Source: Actinomadura sp. K4S16
GTDB taxonomy: Bacteria; Actinomycetota; Actinomycetes; Streptosporangiales; Streptosporangiaceae
DNA: 64,000 bases
Assembly (NCBI RefSeq): GCF_008327685.1
Contig: NZ_BDDE01000031.1
Coordinates: 62,001-126,000, forward strand
Reading direction: 5' to 3'
A program made the translations under genes and the position numbers. Position 1 is the first letter of the stretch. Each line of letters begins with the position of its first letter. The notes beneath the pieces are model-generated. The model had not been told where the DNA came from and made no database searches. It worked only from the letters and a program-made list of their open reading frames with translations. This document shows positions 31,891-40,029 of the stretch, one piece after another.

Positions 31891-33651
31891 TCAGTTCTCG
31901 GCGGGTTCGTCCTCGGGGATGACGTCGACGCCCGCCTCGGCGCGCTGCTCCGGGGTGATGGGGGTGGGCGCCGCGGTCAGGGGGTCGTGGCCGGACGCGG
32001 CCTTCGGGAAGGCGATCACGTCGCGGATGGACTCCTGGCGGGCGAGGAGCATGACCACCCGGTCCCAGCCGAACGCGATGCCGCCGTGCGGGGGCGGGCC
32101 GAACTTGAACGCCTCCAGCAGGAAGCCGAACTTGGACTCCGCCTCCTGCTTGGAGAGGCCCAGCACGTCGAAGACGCGCTGCTGCATCTCGGCGCGGTGG
32201 ATACGGATGGAGCCGCCGCCGATCTCGTTGCCGTTCAGGACTAGGTCGTAGGCGTCGGCGAGGGCCGGGCCCGGGTCGTCCTGGAAGGTGTCGGCGAACT
32301 CGGGCTTGGGCGCGGTGAACGGGTGGTGCACCGACGTCCAGCCGATCTGCTCGCCCTTGTCGTCCTCGACCGGCTCGAAGATCGGCGCGTCCACGACCCA
32401 GACGAACTCCCAGGCGGACTCGTCGATCAGGCCGCGGCGGCGGCCGATCTCCAGGCGCGCGGCGCCGAGGAGCTCCTGGGTGGAGTGCCGCTTGCCGGCC
32501 CCGAAGAAGACCGCGTCGCCGGGGGAGGCGCCGGTCTTGGCGGCGAGGCCCTCCTTCTCGGCGTCGGAGAGGTTCTTGGCGACCGGGCCGCCGAGGGTGC
32601 CGTCCTCCTGGACGAGCACGTAGGCGAGGCCGCGTGCGCCGCGCGCCTTCGCCCAGTCCTGCCAGCCGTCCAGCTCCTTGCGGGTCTGGGACGCGCCGCC
32701 CGGCATGACGACCGCGCCGACGTACGGGGCCTGGAACACGCGGAACGACGTGCCGGCGAAGTACTCGGTCATGTCGGTCAGCTCGTTGCCGAACCGCAGG
32801 TCGGGCTTGTCGGAGCCATAGCGGGCCATCGCGTCGGCGTAGGTGATGTGGGGGATCGGGCGGGGGATCTCGTACCCGGCGATCTCCTTCCACAGGCGCG
32901 CCACGAGGTCCTCGCCGACCTTGAGGACGTCGTCCTGCTCGGCGAACGACATCTCGATGTCGATCTGGGTGAACTCGGGCTGCCGGTCGGCGCGGAAGTC
33001 CTCGTCGCGGTAGCAGCGGGCGATCTGGTAGTAGCGTTCGAGGCCGCCGACCATGAGGAGCTGCTTGAACAGCTGCGGCGACTGCGGGAGCGCGTACCAG
33101 TGGCCCGGCTGGAGCCGGACGGGGACGAGGAAGTCGCGGGCGCCCTCCGGCGTGGACCGGGTGAGGGTGGGCGTCTCGACGTTCACGAAGCCGTGCTCGC
33201 GCATCACCTCGTGCGCCAGGAACGAGGCCTCCGAGCGGACCTTCATCGCCCGCGCGACGCTCTCGCGCCGCAGGTCGAGGTAGCGGTACTTGAGGCGGAT
33301 CTCCTCGTTGACGTTGACGTCGCCCTCGATGGGGAACGGCAGCGGCGCCGCGTCCGACAGCACCTCGATGTCGGCGGCGGCGACCTCGACCTCGCCGGTG
33401 GGCAGGTCGGGGTTCTCGTTGCCCTCCGGCCGCACGCGGACCTCGCCGACGACCTTGACGCAGTACTCGGCGCGCAGGTCGTGCGCGGTGTCCTCCTCGC
33501 GGAAGACGACCTGCGCGGTGCCGGAGGCGTCGCGCAGGTCGATGAACGTGACGCCGCCGTGGTCGCGGCGGCGGCCGACCCAGCCGGCCAGCGTTACCTG
33601 CTGCCCGGCGTGCTCCTTGCGGAGCGTCCCCGCCTCGTGGGTGCGGATCAT
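31891..33651 (-). CDS. aspS: aspartyl-tRNA synthetase
   Basis: 586 aa class II synthetase, bacterial type. The ATG (33651) overlaps the hisS stop codon (ATGA). N-terminal OB anticodon-binding domain (LAGWVGRRRDHGGVTFIDLRDASG), catalytic core with motif 2 RYYQIARCYRDEDFRADRQPEFTQIDIEMSF, the GAD insertion characteristic of bacterial AspRS, and motif 3 GGIAFGWDRVVMLLARQESIRDVIAFPK. Charges tRNA-Asp. In actinobacteria with GatCAB this enzyme is often non-discriminating and also makes Asp-tRNA-Asn; sequence inspection cannot decide that here. Ends at the shared terminator with relA. Confidence 0.97.
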   Translation of the reverse strand: MIRTHEAGTLRKEHAGQQVTLAGWVGRRRDHGGVTFIDLRDASGTAQVVFREEDTAHDLRAEYCVKVVGEVRVRPEGNENPDLPTGEVEVAAADIEVLSDAAPLPFPIEGDVNVNEEIRLKYRYLDLRRESVARAMKVRSEASFLAHEVMREHGFVNVETPTLTRSTPEGARDFLVPVRLQPGHWYALPQSPQLFKQLLMVGGLERYYQIARCYRDEDFRADRQPEFTQIDIEMSFAEQDDVLKVGEDLVARLWKEIAGYEIPRPIPHITYADAMARYGSDKPDLRFGNELTDMTEYFAGTSFRVFQAPYVGAVVMPGGASQTRKELDGWQDWAKARGARGLAYVLVQEDGTLGGPVAKNLSDAEKEGLAAKTGASPGDAVFFGAGKRHSTQELLGAARLEIGRRRGLIDESAWEFVWVVDAPIFEPVEDDKGEQIGWTSVHHPFTAPKPEFADTFQDDPGPALADAYDLVLNGNEIGGGSIRIHRAEMQQRVFDVLGLSKQEAESKFGFLLEAFKFGPPPHGGIAFGWDRVVMLLARQESIRDVIAFPKAASGHDPLTAAPTPITPEQRAEAGVDVIPEDEPAEN

Positions 33652-34928
33652 TTGGAGAGCCTTTCCTTCAACGTCGTGGTGAGGTCGGTGAGCGGGACGG
33701 CGGTCTGCTCGCCCTCGGCCAGGTCCTTGACCTGGGCGACGCCGTCCGCGATATCTCGCTCCCCGAGGATCACGGCGTACCGGGCGCCCGAGCGGTCCGC
33801 GTCCTTCATGGCGCCCTTCAGCTTCTTGCCGCCGAACGCCATGTCGGCGGCGATCCCGGCGCGGCGCAGCTCGGCGACGAGCGCGAACACGCGCCGCTCG
33901 GCGGCGTCTCCGAGCGCCACGCCGAACGCCTCGCAGCGGGGCTTCGCGGCGAACGCGGGGCCCTCCGCGTCCGACGACTCGGCCTCCAGCGCGAGGATCG
34001 TGCGGTCCAGGCCGAGGCCGAACCCGATGCCGGGCAGGGGCGGGCCGCCGATGTCCTCCGACAGCCCGTCGTAGCGGCCGCCGCCGCCGATGCCGGACTG
34101 TGCGCCCAGCAGCGGGTGGTCGAACTCGTAGGTGGTGCGGGTGTAGTAGTCCAGCCCGCGGACGAGGGTGGGCGTGTCCTCCCACGCGATGCCGAGGTCG
34201 GCGAGCAGTTCCCGGACGCGGTCGTGGTGCGCCTTGCACGCCGGGCACAGGTGGTCGGCCATCAGCGGGGCGCCCGTGAGCTGCTCGCGCACCTTGGGGC
34301 GCTTGTCGTCCAGCACCCGCAGCGGGTTGATCTCGACGCGGGCGCGAGTGTCCTCGTCCAGGTCGAGGCCGCGCAGGAAGTCCTGCAGCAGGGCCCGGTA
34401 GGCGGGGCGGCACTCCTTGCAGCCGAGCGAGTTCAGCAGCAGCCGCACCCGGGTCAGGCCGAGGGACCGGTACCAGTTCCACGCGATCGCGATCGTCTCG
34501 GCGTCGACCTGCGGGTCCTCGCTGCCGATCGCCTCCAGGTCGAGCTGGTAGAACTGCCGGTAGCGGCCCTGCTGGGGGCGCTCGGCGCGGAACGCGGCCC
34601 CGGTCGTCCACACCTTCACCGGCAGCGAGCCCTTGTGGAGGTTGTTCTCCAGGACGGAGCGCAGCACCGACGCGGTGAATTCGGGGCGCAGCGTCAGCGA
34701 CCGGCCGCCCCTGTCCTCGAAGGTGTACATCTCCTTGGACACCACGTCGGTGGACTCGCCGACGCCGCGCCGGAACAGGTTCGTGTCCTCGAACACCGCC
34801 AGTTCCAGGTAGCCGTAGCCGGCCAGCCTCGCCTGCTCGGCGAAGGCCTCCCGGATGGCGTAGAAGAGGTCCGCCCGCGGCGGCACGTATTCGCTGACCC
34901 CCTTGGGGGCCCGGAAGCTCGAACTCAT
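33648..34928 (-). CDS. hisS: histidyl-tRNA synthetase
   Basis: 426 aa class II synthetase that charges tRNA-His. Motif 2 is LPVKVWTTGAAFRAERPQQGRYRQFYQLDLEAIG; the histidine-specific blocks are LVRGLDYYTRTTYEFDH and GGGGRYDGLSEDIGGPPLPGIGFGLGLDR; the anticodon-binding domain fills the C-terminus (AERRVFALVAELRRAGIAADM). It sits between the MBL hydrolase gene and aspS on the minus strand with an 11-base gap upstream and a four-base overlap downstream, an operon order conserved with M. tuberculosis Rv2581c-Rv2580c. The Shine-Dalgarno region is weak (AAAGATC). Confidence 0.97.
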   Translation of the reverse strand: MSSSFRAPKGVSEYVPPRADLFYAIREAFAEQARLAGYGYLELAVFEDTNLFRRGVGESTDVVSKEMYTFEDRGGRSLTLRPEFTASVLRSVLENNLHKGSLPVKVWTTGAAFRAERPQQGRYRQFYQLDLEAIGSEDPQVDAETIAIAWNWYRSLGLTRVRLLLNSLGCKECRPAYRALLQDFLRGLDLDEDTRARVEINPLRVLDDKRPKVREQLTGAPLMADHLCPACKAHHDRVRELLADLGIAWEDTPTLVRGLDYYTRTTYEFDHPLLGAQSGIGGGGRYDGLSEDIGGPPLPGIGFGLGLDRTILALEAESSDAEGPAFAAKPRCEAFGVALGDAAERRVFALVAELRRAGIAADMAFGGKKLKGAMKDADRSGARYAVILGERDIADGVAQVKDLAEGEQTAVPLTDLTTTLKERLSK

Positions 34929-34939
34929 GATCTTTTAGG

Positions 34940-35680
34940 TCAGAATCCCTTGTCAGGTCCGTCCGCGGGGACCGCCCGGTTCCCCAGGGGGGACGACCCC
35001 CCTGGACCCCCCGGCGAAAGCTCGCTCAGGAACGGATTGGTCGCGCGCTCGCGGCCGATTGTGGTCCGGTCGCCGTGCCCGGGCAGGACGGCCGTCTCGT
35101 CGGGCATGGTGAGGCACACCCGGGACAGGCTGGCGAGGATCTGCTCGTACGACCCGCCCGGCAGGTCGGTGCGCCCGATGGAGCCGGCGAACAGCAGGTC
35201 CCCGGTGAACATCACGTCCGGGACCTCCTGCGTCTTCGGCGTACGGAACGTCACCGACCCGGGCGTATGGCCCGGTGCGTGGTCGACGGTGAAGCTCATC
35301 CCCGCCAGCTCCAGCACCGCCCCGTCGGCCAGTTCGCGCACGTCGTCGGGCTCGGAGAGCTCCAGGCCGCCGAACAGCTGCTGCCCGGGGCCCAGCGACA
35401 GGCCCTTGGCGGGGTCGGTCAGCAGGTCGCGGTCGTCGGGATGGACGTAGGCCGGGACGTCCTTGGCGCCGCAGACCGGGGCCACCGACCAGACGTGGTC
35501 GAGATGGCCGTGCGTCAGCAGCACCGCGACCGGCTTCAGCCGGTGCTCGCGCAGGATCCCCTCGATCCCGGCCTCGGCGTCCTGGCCGGGGTCGATGATC
35601 ACGCACTCCTCACCCGCGGCGGGCGCCACGACGTAGCAGTTCGCGGCGAACGATCCAGCGGGGAACCCGGCGACGAGCAC
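34940..35680 (-). CDS. MBL-fold metallo-hydrolase (glyoxalase II-like)
   Basis: 246 aa from a GTG. The metallo-beta-lactamase motif is LLTHGHLDHVWSVAP (HxHxDH), followed by DHAPGHTPGSVTF, FTGDLLFAGSIGRTDLPGG and GHGDRTTIGRERATNPFL. The N-terminal ANCYVVAP and the operon with hisS match the Rv2581c group, usually labelled glyoxalase II, though thioester substrates in organisms using mycothiol are unproven. The last ~24 residues (after NPFLSEL: SPGGPGGSSPLGNRAVPADG) are encoded by the G-rich hairpin repeat at 34981-35030, so the natural C-terminus seems to have been replaced or extended by a repeat insertion. Confidence 0.9.
   Translation of the reverse strand: MLVAGFPAGSFAANCYVVAPAAGEECVIIDPGQDAEAGIEGILREHRLKPVAVLLTHGHLDHVWSVAPVCGAKDVPAYVHPDDRDLLTDPAKGLSLGPGQQLFGGLELSEPDDVRELADGAVLELAGMSFTVDHAPGHTPGSVTFRTPKTQEVPDVMFTGDLLFAGSIGRTDLPGGSYEQILASLSRVCLTMPDETAVLPGHGDRTTIGRERATNPFLSELSPGGPGGSSPLGNRAVPADGPDKGF
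34981..35030 (-). repeat. dispersed G-rich hairpin repeat inside the MBL hydrolase gene
   Basis: Contains a perfect 9-bp hairpin, CCAGGGGGG (34984-34992) with CCCCCCTGG (34997-35005), loop ACGA. Read on the minus strand it runs GAGCGAG...CGCCGGGGGGTCCAGG then GGGGTCGTCCCCCCTGG, closely similar to the ruvA-ruvB repeat (GAGCG...CGAACCGGGGGGTGTGGGGGGTCG). It supplies the C-terminal codons of the hydrolase. Confidence 0.6.
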
Positions 35681-35851
35681 GGTCGTCCTTCCTTAGAACC
35701 ATCCCTGTGGGCGTGTTCGAGGGTACCGGCGCGGCCATGGCCACCGCGAACGAGATAGGGCGGCCGACGTGTCGCGGGCCCGACCCGCCGGGGCGCGGGC
35801 GGGCGGGAGGCGCTCCCTGAACGCGGAGGCGCTTTTACTGCCGGGTACCGC

Positions 35852-35857
35852 TACTAT
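35852..35857 (+). promoter_or_regulatory. -10 element of the cyclophilin gene
   Basis: TACTAT, about 42 bases before the GTG at 35899, in the 218-base divergent gap with the MBL hydrolase. No convincing -35 at the standard distance. Confidence 0.4.
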
Positions 35858-35898
35858 GCGCTGCACGTTCACCTGATCACACCGGAGAGGCGAGGCAC

Positions 35899-36648
35899 GT
35901 GGCGGCGAAGGACCGCAAGAAGCAGCTCGCGCGGCAGCGCTACGAGCGCCAGCAGCAGCGGCAGGCGCAGGAGGCGGCGCGGGCGCGCCGACTCAAGATC
36001 ATCACCGCCGCGGCGGTGGTGGCGGTCATCGTGGTGGGCGGCGCCGCGTTCATGGTGCTCAGCAAGGACGACAAGTCCACGGCGGCGGGGCCCAAGTGCA
36101 CCTACAAGGCGGCCAAGCAGGACGGCGCGCCCCAGGGCATCGGCACCCCTCCGGGCAAGCCCGCCTACTCGGACGTCGTGCAGACGACGATGAAGACCAA
36201 CCAGGGCGACGTGGAGATGCAGCTGTACGGCAGCAAGGCGCCGTGCACGGTGAACTCGTTCGCGTACCTGGCGCAGAAGAACTTCTTCGACAAGACCACG
36301 TGCCACCGGATGACGAGCGGCGGCCTGAACGTCCTGCAGTGCGGCGACCCGACCGCGAAGGGCACCGGCGGGCCGGGCTACCAGTTCGCCAACGAGAACA
36401 CCGAGGGCGCCACGTACACCGAGGGCACGCTCGCCATGGCGCACAGCAGCCTGCCGGACTCCAACGGCAGCCAGTTCTTCATGGTCTACAAGGACTCGCA
36501 GCTCCCGCCGGACTACACGGTCTTCGGAAAGATCACCAAGGGGCTGGACGTGCTGAAGAAGATCGCCGCCGCGGGCTCGGACCCGAAGGGCGACGGCGCG
36601 CCCAAGAAGAAGGTAGAGATCCAGGACGTCACGATCGCCGGGAAATAG
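35899..36648 (+). CDS. ppiB: membrane-anchored peptidyl-prolyl cis-trans isomerase (cyclophilin)
   Basis: 249 aa, GTG start with GGAGAGGCGAGG upstream. A strongly basic N-terminus (KDRKKQLARQRYERQQQRQAQEAARARR) precedes one membrane helix (about 36-56, LKIITAAAVVAVIVVGGAAFMVL), so the catalytic domain lies outside the membrane. Cyclophilin blocks: MKTNQGDVEMQLYGSKAPCTVNSFAYLAQKNFFDKTTCHRM, GTLAMAHSSLPDSNGSQFFMVYKD and YTVFGKITKGLDVLKKIAAAG. It speeds folding at proline bonds of exported proteins. Same place as Rv2582 beside hisS in mycobacteria. Confidence 0.93.
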   Translation: MAAKDRKKQLARQRYERQQQRQAQEAARARRLKIITAAAVVAVIVVGGAAFMVLSKDDKSTAAGPKCTYKAAKQDGAPQGIGTPPGKPAYSDVVQTTMKTNQGDVEMQLYGSKAPCTVNSFAYLAQKNFFDKTTCHRMTSGGLNVLQCGDPTAKGTGGPGYQFANENTEGATYTEGTLAMAHSSLPDSNGSQFFMVYKDSQLPPDYTVFGKITKGLDVLKKIAAAGSDPKGDGAPKKKVEIQDVTIAGK

Positions 36649-36721
36649 GCGAACGGGATACTAAGGTGTGGAGGGTCCGGCCGCCGTGAGCGCGTCCGGA
36701 CCCGCGATTCAGGAGGCAAGG

Positions 36722-37957
36722 GTGTCCAGCGCGACCGATCCCTGGGGCCGGGTGGACGAGGACGGCACCGTCTATGTCAAGACGGCCGACGGCGAGCGGG
36801 TCGTCGGGTCCTGGCAGGCCGGCGCGCCCGAAGAGGCCCTGGCCTACTTCAAGCGCAAGTACGACGCTCTGGTCACCGAGATCGGCCTGCTGGAGCAGCG
36901 GGTCCGCACCACCGACCTGCAGCCGGCCCAGGCCCAGCAGAGCATCGACCGGCTCCGCGAGGCCGTCGCCGAGGCGCACGCCGTCGGCGACCTCGACGCC
37001 CTCCTGCGCCGCCTCGACGGCCTGTCCGAGCAGGTCGGGCGGCGCCGCGAGGAGGTCAAGGCCCAGCGCGAGCAGCACCGGCACGAGGCGCGCGAGGTCA
37101 AGGAGCGCATCGTCGCCGAGGCCGAGCGGATCGCGGTCGAGGAGACGCACTGGAAGAACGGCGGCGAGCGCCTGCGCCAGCTGGTCGAGGAGTGGAAGGC
37201 CGCCGACCGCATCGACCGGCCCACCGAGACCGCGCTGTGGAAGCGGCTGTCGTCCGCGCGCAACGCCTTCACCAAGCGCCGCAAGGCCTACTTCGCGACC
37301 CTCGACGACCAGCGCGAGGAGGCCCGGCGGGACAAGGAGCGCCTGGTCGCCGAGGCCGAGGCGATGTCGGGTTCCACCGACTGGGGCGAGACGGCCGCCG
37401 CGTACCGCGACCTGATGCGCCGCTGGAAGCTGGCCGGGCGCGCCTCGCGGGACGTCGAGGAGGACCTGTGGGCCCGCTTCAAGGGCGCCCAGGACACCTT
37501 CTTCCAGGCCCGCAGCGCCGCGTTCGCCGAGCGCGACGCCGAGTTCCGCGAGCACGCCGAGGAGAAGGAGAAGATCCTCGCCGAGGCGGAGCGGCTGCTC
37601 CCGGTGCGCGACGTCCGGCAGGCCCGGCAGGCACTGCGCGCGATCCAGGAGCGCTGGGAGGCCGCCGGGATGGTGCCGCGCGACCAGCGCGACCGGCTGG
37701 AGGGGCGGCTCCGCAAGATCGAGGAGGCCGTCCGCTCCGCCGAGGAGAACGAGTGGCGCCGCACCAACCCCGAGGCCCGCGCCCGCGCCGAGGCCACCGT
37801 CAACCAGCTGCGCAGCTCCATCGAGCAGCTGGAGAAGCGGCTCGGCAAGGCCCGCGAGGCCGGCCGCGCGAAGGACGTCAAGGAGGCCGAGGAGGCCCTC
37901 AGCGCCCGCCGCGCCTGGCTGGAAGAGGCCGAGCGCACCCTCGCCGAGTTCTCCTGA
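36722..37957 (+). CDS. DUF349 domain-containing coiled-coil protein
   Basis: 411 aa from the GTG at 36722 with AGGAGGCAAGG upstream; a GTG at 36668 would add 18 residues. After a short N-terminal domain (PWGRVDEDGTVYVKTADGERVVGSW) the protein is almost all helix, with three or more DUF349 units carrying the W.......R..D...W.RF......FF..R pattern, for example LVEEWKAADRIDRPTETALWKRLSSARNAFTKRRKAYF and RDLMRRWKLAGRASRDVEEDLWARFKGAQDTFFQARSAAF. Function unknown; family members are cytoplasmic. Located after the cyclophilin as in other actinobacteria. Confidence 0.9.
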   Translation: MSSATDPWGRVDEDGTVYVKTADGERVVGSWQAGAPEEALAYFKRKYDALVTEIGLLEQRVRTTDLQPAQAQQSIDRLREAVAEAHAVGDLDALLRRLDGLSEQVGRRREEVKAQREQHRHEAREVKERIVAEAERIAVEETHWKNGGERLRQLVEEWKAADRIDRPTETALWKRLSSARNAFTKRRKAYFATLDDQREEARRDKERLVAEAEAMSGSTDWGETAAAYRDLMRRWKLAGRASRDVEEDLWARFKGAQDTFFQARSAAFAERDAEFREHAEEKEKILAEAERLLPVRDVRQARQALRAIQERWEAAGMVPRDQRDRLEGRLRKIEEAVRSAEENEWRRTNPEARARAEATVNQLRSSIEQLEKRLGKAREAGRAKDVKEAEEALSARRAWLEEAERTLAEFS

Positions 37958-38000
37958 CCTCCGAGCCGTCCTCTCCGCCGCTGGGCCGCTCTCCCGCTCT

Positions 38001-38564
38001 CTAGGCCGTGCGCCCCAGGAAGGCGAGCATGCGCGTCTGCTCGTCCGCGCCTCGCGGGGCGGGCAGGGGCGGGGCCAGGTGGCCCTCGGCCCGGAGCGAG
38101 GCGGCGACCACCTGGGCGGTGGCGAACGCGTGGTGGACGAGGTCGGGGTCCAGGCGGGCCGGCTGGCCCGTCGCCCGCGCCAGGTCCCAGGCGTGCACCA
38201 GCGGCTCCAGGATGTACCCCTCCAGGAAGTCGCCCAGGGGCAGCTCGCCCAGCCCGCCGAACGGGATGGGACGGTCCAGCGCGTCCGGGGTGAGGGACGC
38301 CGCGCACTCCTTGCGGGCGGCCCGCCAGCTCATCAGGACGTCGCCCGGGACGAAGCGCGCCGGGCCGGAGTTGACGTCCGGCTCGGGCTCTCCCGTGGCA
38401 AGCGCCCGGACCAGGAACTGGCCGCCGGTCACGTGCCCGGCGACGTCCCGGGCGGTCCACCCCGCGCAGGGCGACGGCGCGTCCCACCCGTCGCGGGGGA
38501 CGCCGGCCACCAGGCCCTCGAAGAGGTCGAGGGCCCGGTGGTAGCCGCTGAGGTTGTGAGCCAT
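38001..38564 (-). CDS. DinB-like TIGR03086 family metal-binding protein
   Basis: 187 aa from MAHNLSGYHRALDLFEGLVAGV; an upstream in-frame start at 38600 would add twelve residues. Four-helix DinB/mycothiol-dependent maleylpyruvate isomerase-like fold: SPCAGWTARDVAGHVTGGQFLV carries one metal-binding His, and LEPLVHAWDLARATGQ another. The family is thought to bind a divalent metal and often acts on mycothiol conjugates; the substrate here is unknown. Downstream of the DUF305 gene on the same strand, 66 bases away. Confidence 0.85.
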   Translation of the reverse strand: MAHNLSGYHRALDLFEGLVAGVPRDGWDAPSPCAGWTARDVAGHVTGGQFLVRALATGEPEPDVNSGPARFVPGDVLMSWRAARKECAASLTPDALDRPIPFGGLGELPLGDFLEGYILEPLVHAWDLARATGQPARLDPDLVHHAFATAQVVAASLRAEGHLAPPLPAPRGADEQTRMLAFLGRTA

Positions 38565-38629
38565 GGTGGTCAGTGACCCGCGATCCGACGGCGCTGTCAA
38601 GCGCTATGGCGAAGCCTGCGGTCGCCCGA

Positions 38630-39259
38630 TCACACGGCGGCGGCCCCGCGCTGCCGGAGCATCGCGTTCATCTGCGTGATCTCCGCCTGCTGCCCTTCGA
38701 CCATCGTGCGGGCCAGCCGCCGCACCCTCTCGTGCCCGGTGCGCTCCAGCACCGCCCGCGCCATCCCGACGCCGCCGCGATGGTGGGCGATCATCAGTTG
38801 CAGGAACAGCACCTCGGCGGCCCGGCCGGAGGCCTTCTCCAGGTCGGCGAGCCGGCCGCGCGGCGCCATGCCCGGCATCGCGGCCGCGCCGCCGCCGTGG
38901 CGGCCGCCGTGACCGGACATCCAGCGCATGCGGCCGGACGGATCGGTCTTCGGCAGGTCCCACTCGTCCAGCCAGGCCGTCATCATGCCGATCTGGGCGG
39001 ACTGTGTGTTGATGATGTCGTAGGCCAGCAGCCGCGTCTCGGGATCGTCCGTGCGGTCCCTGACGATGAACGACATCTGCACCGCCTGGGCGTGGTGAGC
39101 GCTCATGTCGCGGGCGAACCCGGCCTCGGGACCGTCCGTGCCGGGCCGTTCCGAGCGGGATACGGCGAGCGCGACCAGGACGGCGCCGGCGAGCAGCACC
39201 AGGACCGCGAGGACGACGGTGGCGCGCCGCCCCCGCGGCGCCGCGGGGGCGGCGCTCAC
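38630..39259 (-). CDS. DUF305 family His/Met-rich exported protein
   Basis: 209 aa, GTG start overlapping the DUF3105 stop codon (GTGA at 39256-39259). One N-terminal membrane segment (RATVVLAVLVLLAGAVLVALAV) then the DUF305 domain with its paired histidines, FARDMSAHHAQAVQMSF and LQLMIAHHRGGVGMARA. Between them lies a His/Met-rich loop (MRWMSGHGGRHGGGAAAMPGM). DUF305 proteins are ferritin-like-sized helical bundles often linked to copper handling; the His and Met density fits copper binding, but that is inference. Co-translated with the DUF3105 gene. Confidence 0.88.
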   Translation of the reverse strand: MSAAPAAPRGRRATVVLAVLVLLAGAVLVALAVSRSERPGTDGPEAGFARDMSAHHAQAVQMSFIVRDRTDDPETRLLAYDIINTQSAQIGMMTAWLDEWDLPKTDPSGRMRWMSGHGGRHGGGAAAMPGMAPRGRLADLEKASGRAAEVLFLQLMIAHHRGGVGMARAVLERTGHERVRRLARTMVEGQQAEITQMNAMLRQRGAAAV

Positions 39260-39924
39260 GGGGTGTCCTTGCCGCCGGAGCAGGCCGCGCCCGGCTCGGG
39301 GGTCTGCGGCCCCTTCACGAAGGACCGCAGGAACCGGTCCACGCGCGGGTCGTCGGCCTTCTGGACCCGGACCTGCCGGCCCCAGGCGGTGAGCGTGATG
39401 GGCGAGCCCTGGGCCGGGTAGGGGCTGAGCATCGTGTAGTCGGTGGCGCCGACCTTGCCCTTGAGCGCTTCGAGCTGGTCCGCGGCGAGGCCGGGGCGGT
39501 AGGTGACCCAGACGGCGCCGTGCTCCAGCGAGTGGACGGCGTGCTCGTTCCGCAGCGGCGCGCCGTAGACGCGGCCGTCGCAGTTCTGCCAGACGGGGTT
39601 GTGGTCGCCGCCCATCGGCGGATCGGTGTCGTACTTGACGGCGCCGCCGACGTGGCCGCGGCCGAAGCCGTCCTTCGTCACCAGGCCGGGCAGGGACTCG
39701 TCGGCGGACGACCTGGTCTGCATGAACGCGAAGCCGATGGCGACGACCGCCACCAGGCCGATCACGGTGAAGAACGCGATGCCTCCCCACGGGACCTCGC
39801 GCTGGGTCAGCGCGTTCTTGGGAGGGCTCTTCCTGGCGCTGTTCTTCGTGGCGCTGTTCTTCGTGGCGCCGTTCTTCGTGGCGGTGTTGCCGCGCGCGTT
39901 CTTGTTGCGGGCGCTCTTGGACAT
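39256..39924 (-). CDS. DUF3105 family membrane protein
   Basis: 222 aa. The first ~40 residues are Lys/Asn/Ala/Thr-rich and built of short repeats (NGATKNSATKNSARK), followed by one membrane helix (WGGIAFFTVIGLVAVVAIGFAF). The extracytoplasmic DUF3105 domain has DPPMGGDHNPVWQNCDGRVYGAPLRNEHAVHSLEHGAVWVTYRP, with the conserved Cys and several histidines that look like a metal or copper site, and a later GAACSGGKD tail. Pairing with DUF305 is common in actinobacteria. Function unknown. Confidence 0.88.
   Translation of the reverse strand: MSKSARNKNARGNTATKNGATKNSATKNSARKSPPKNALTQREVPWGGIAFFTVIGLVAVVAIGFAFMQTRSSADESLPGLVTKDGFGRGHVGGAVKYDTDPPMGGDHNPVWQNCDGRVYGAPLRNEHAVHSLEHGAVWVTYRPGLAADQLEALKGKVGATDYTMLSPYPAQGSPITLTAWGRQVRVQKADDPRVDRFLRSFVKGPQTPEPGAACSGGKDTP
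39835..39895 (-). repeat. 15-base tandem repeats in the 5' end of the DUF3105 gene
   Basis: Units of the form GGCGCTGTTCTTCGT / GGCGCCGTTCTTCGT (plus strand) follow one another four times with small changes, giving repeated (A/G)-T-K-N-(S/G) in the cytoplasmic N-terminus. Typical of slippage in a disordered segment. Confidence 0.75.
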
Positions 39925-40029
39925 GCGGGTGTCCTCTCAGGGGTGCTGTAGGTCGGTACGGACAGGAGGCGGCGCCGCATCGGCAGAAGGGCGATGCGGG
40001 CGCGCGAAACGGCCGTGGGGCCGGTCCGT

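Noticed and set aside
27113..32893. A 1926-codon open frame on the minus strand opposite secD, secF, apt, relA and part of aspS
   Set aside because: It is an artefact of high GC third-position bias; it lies antisense to five genes with clear homology and its translation is low-complexity Arg/Gly/Asp/His without any family motif.
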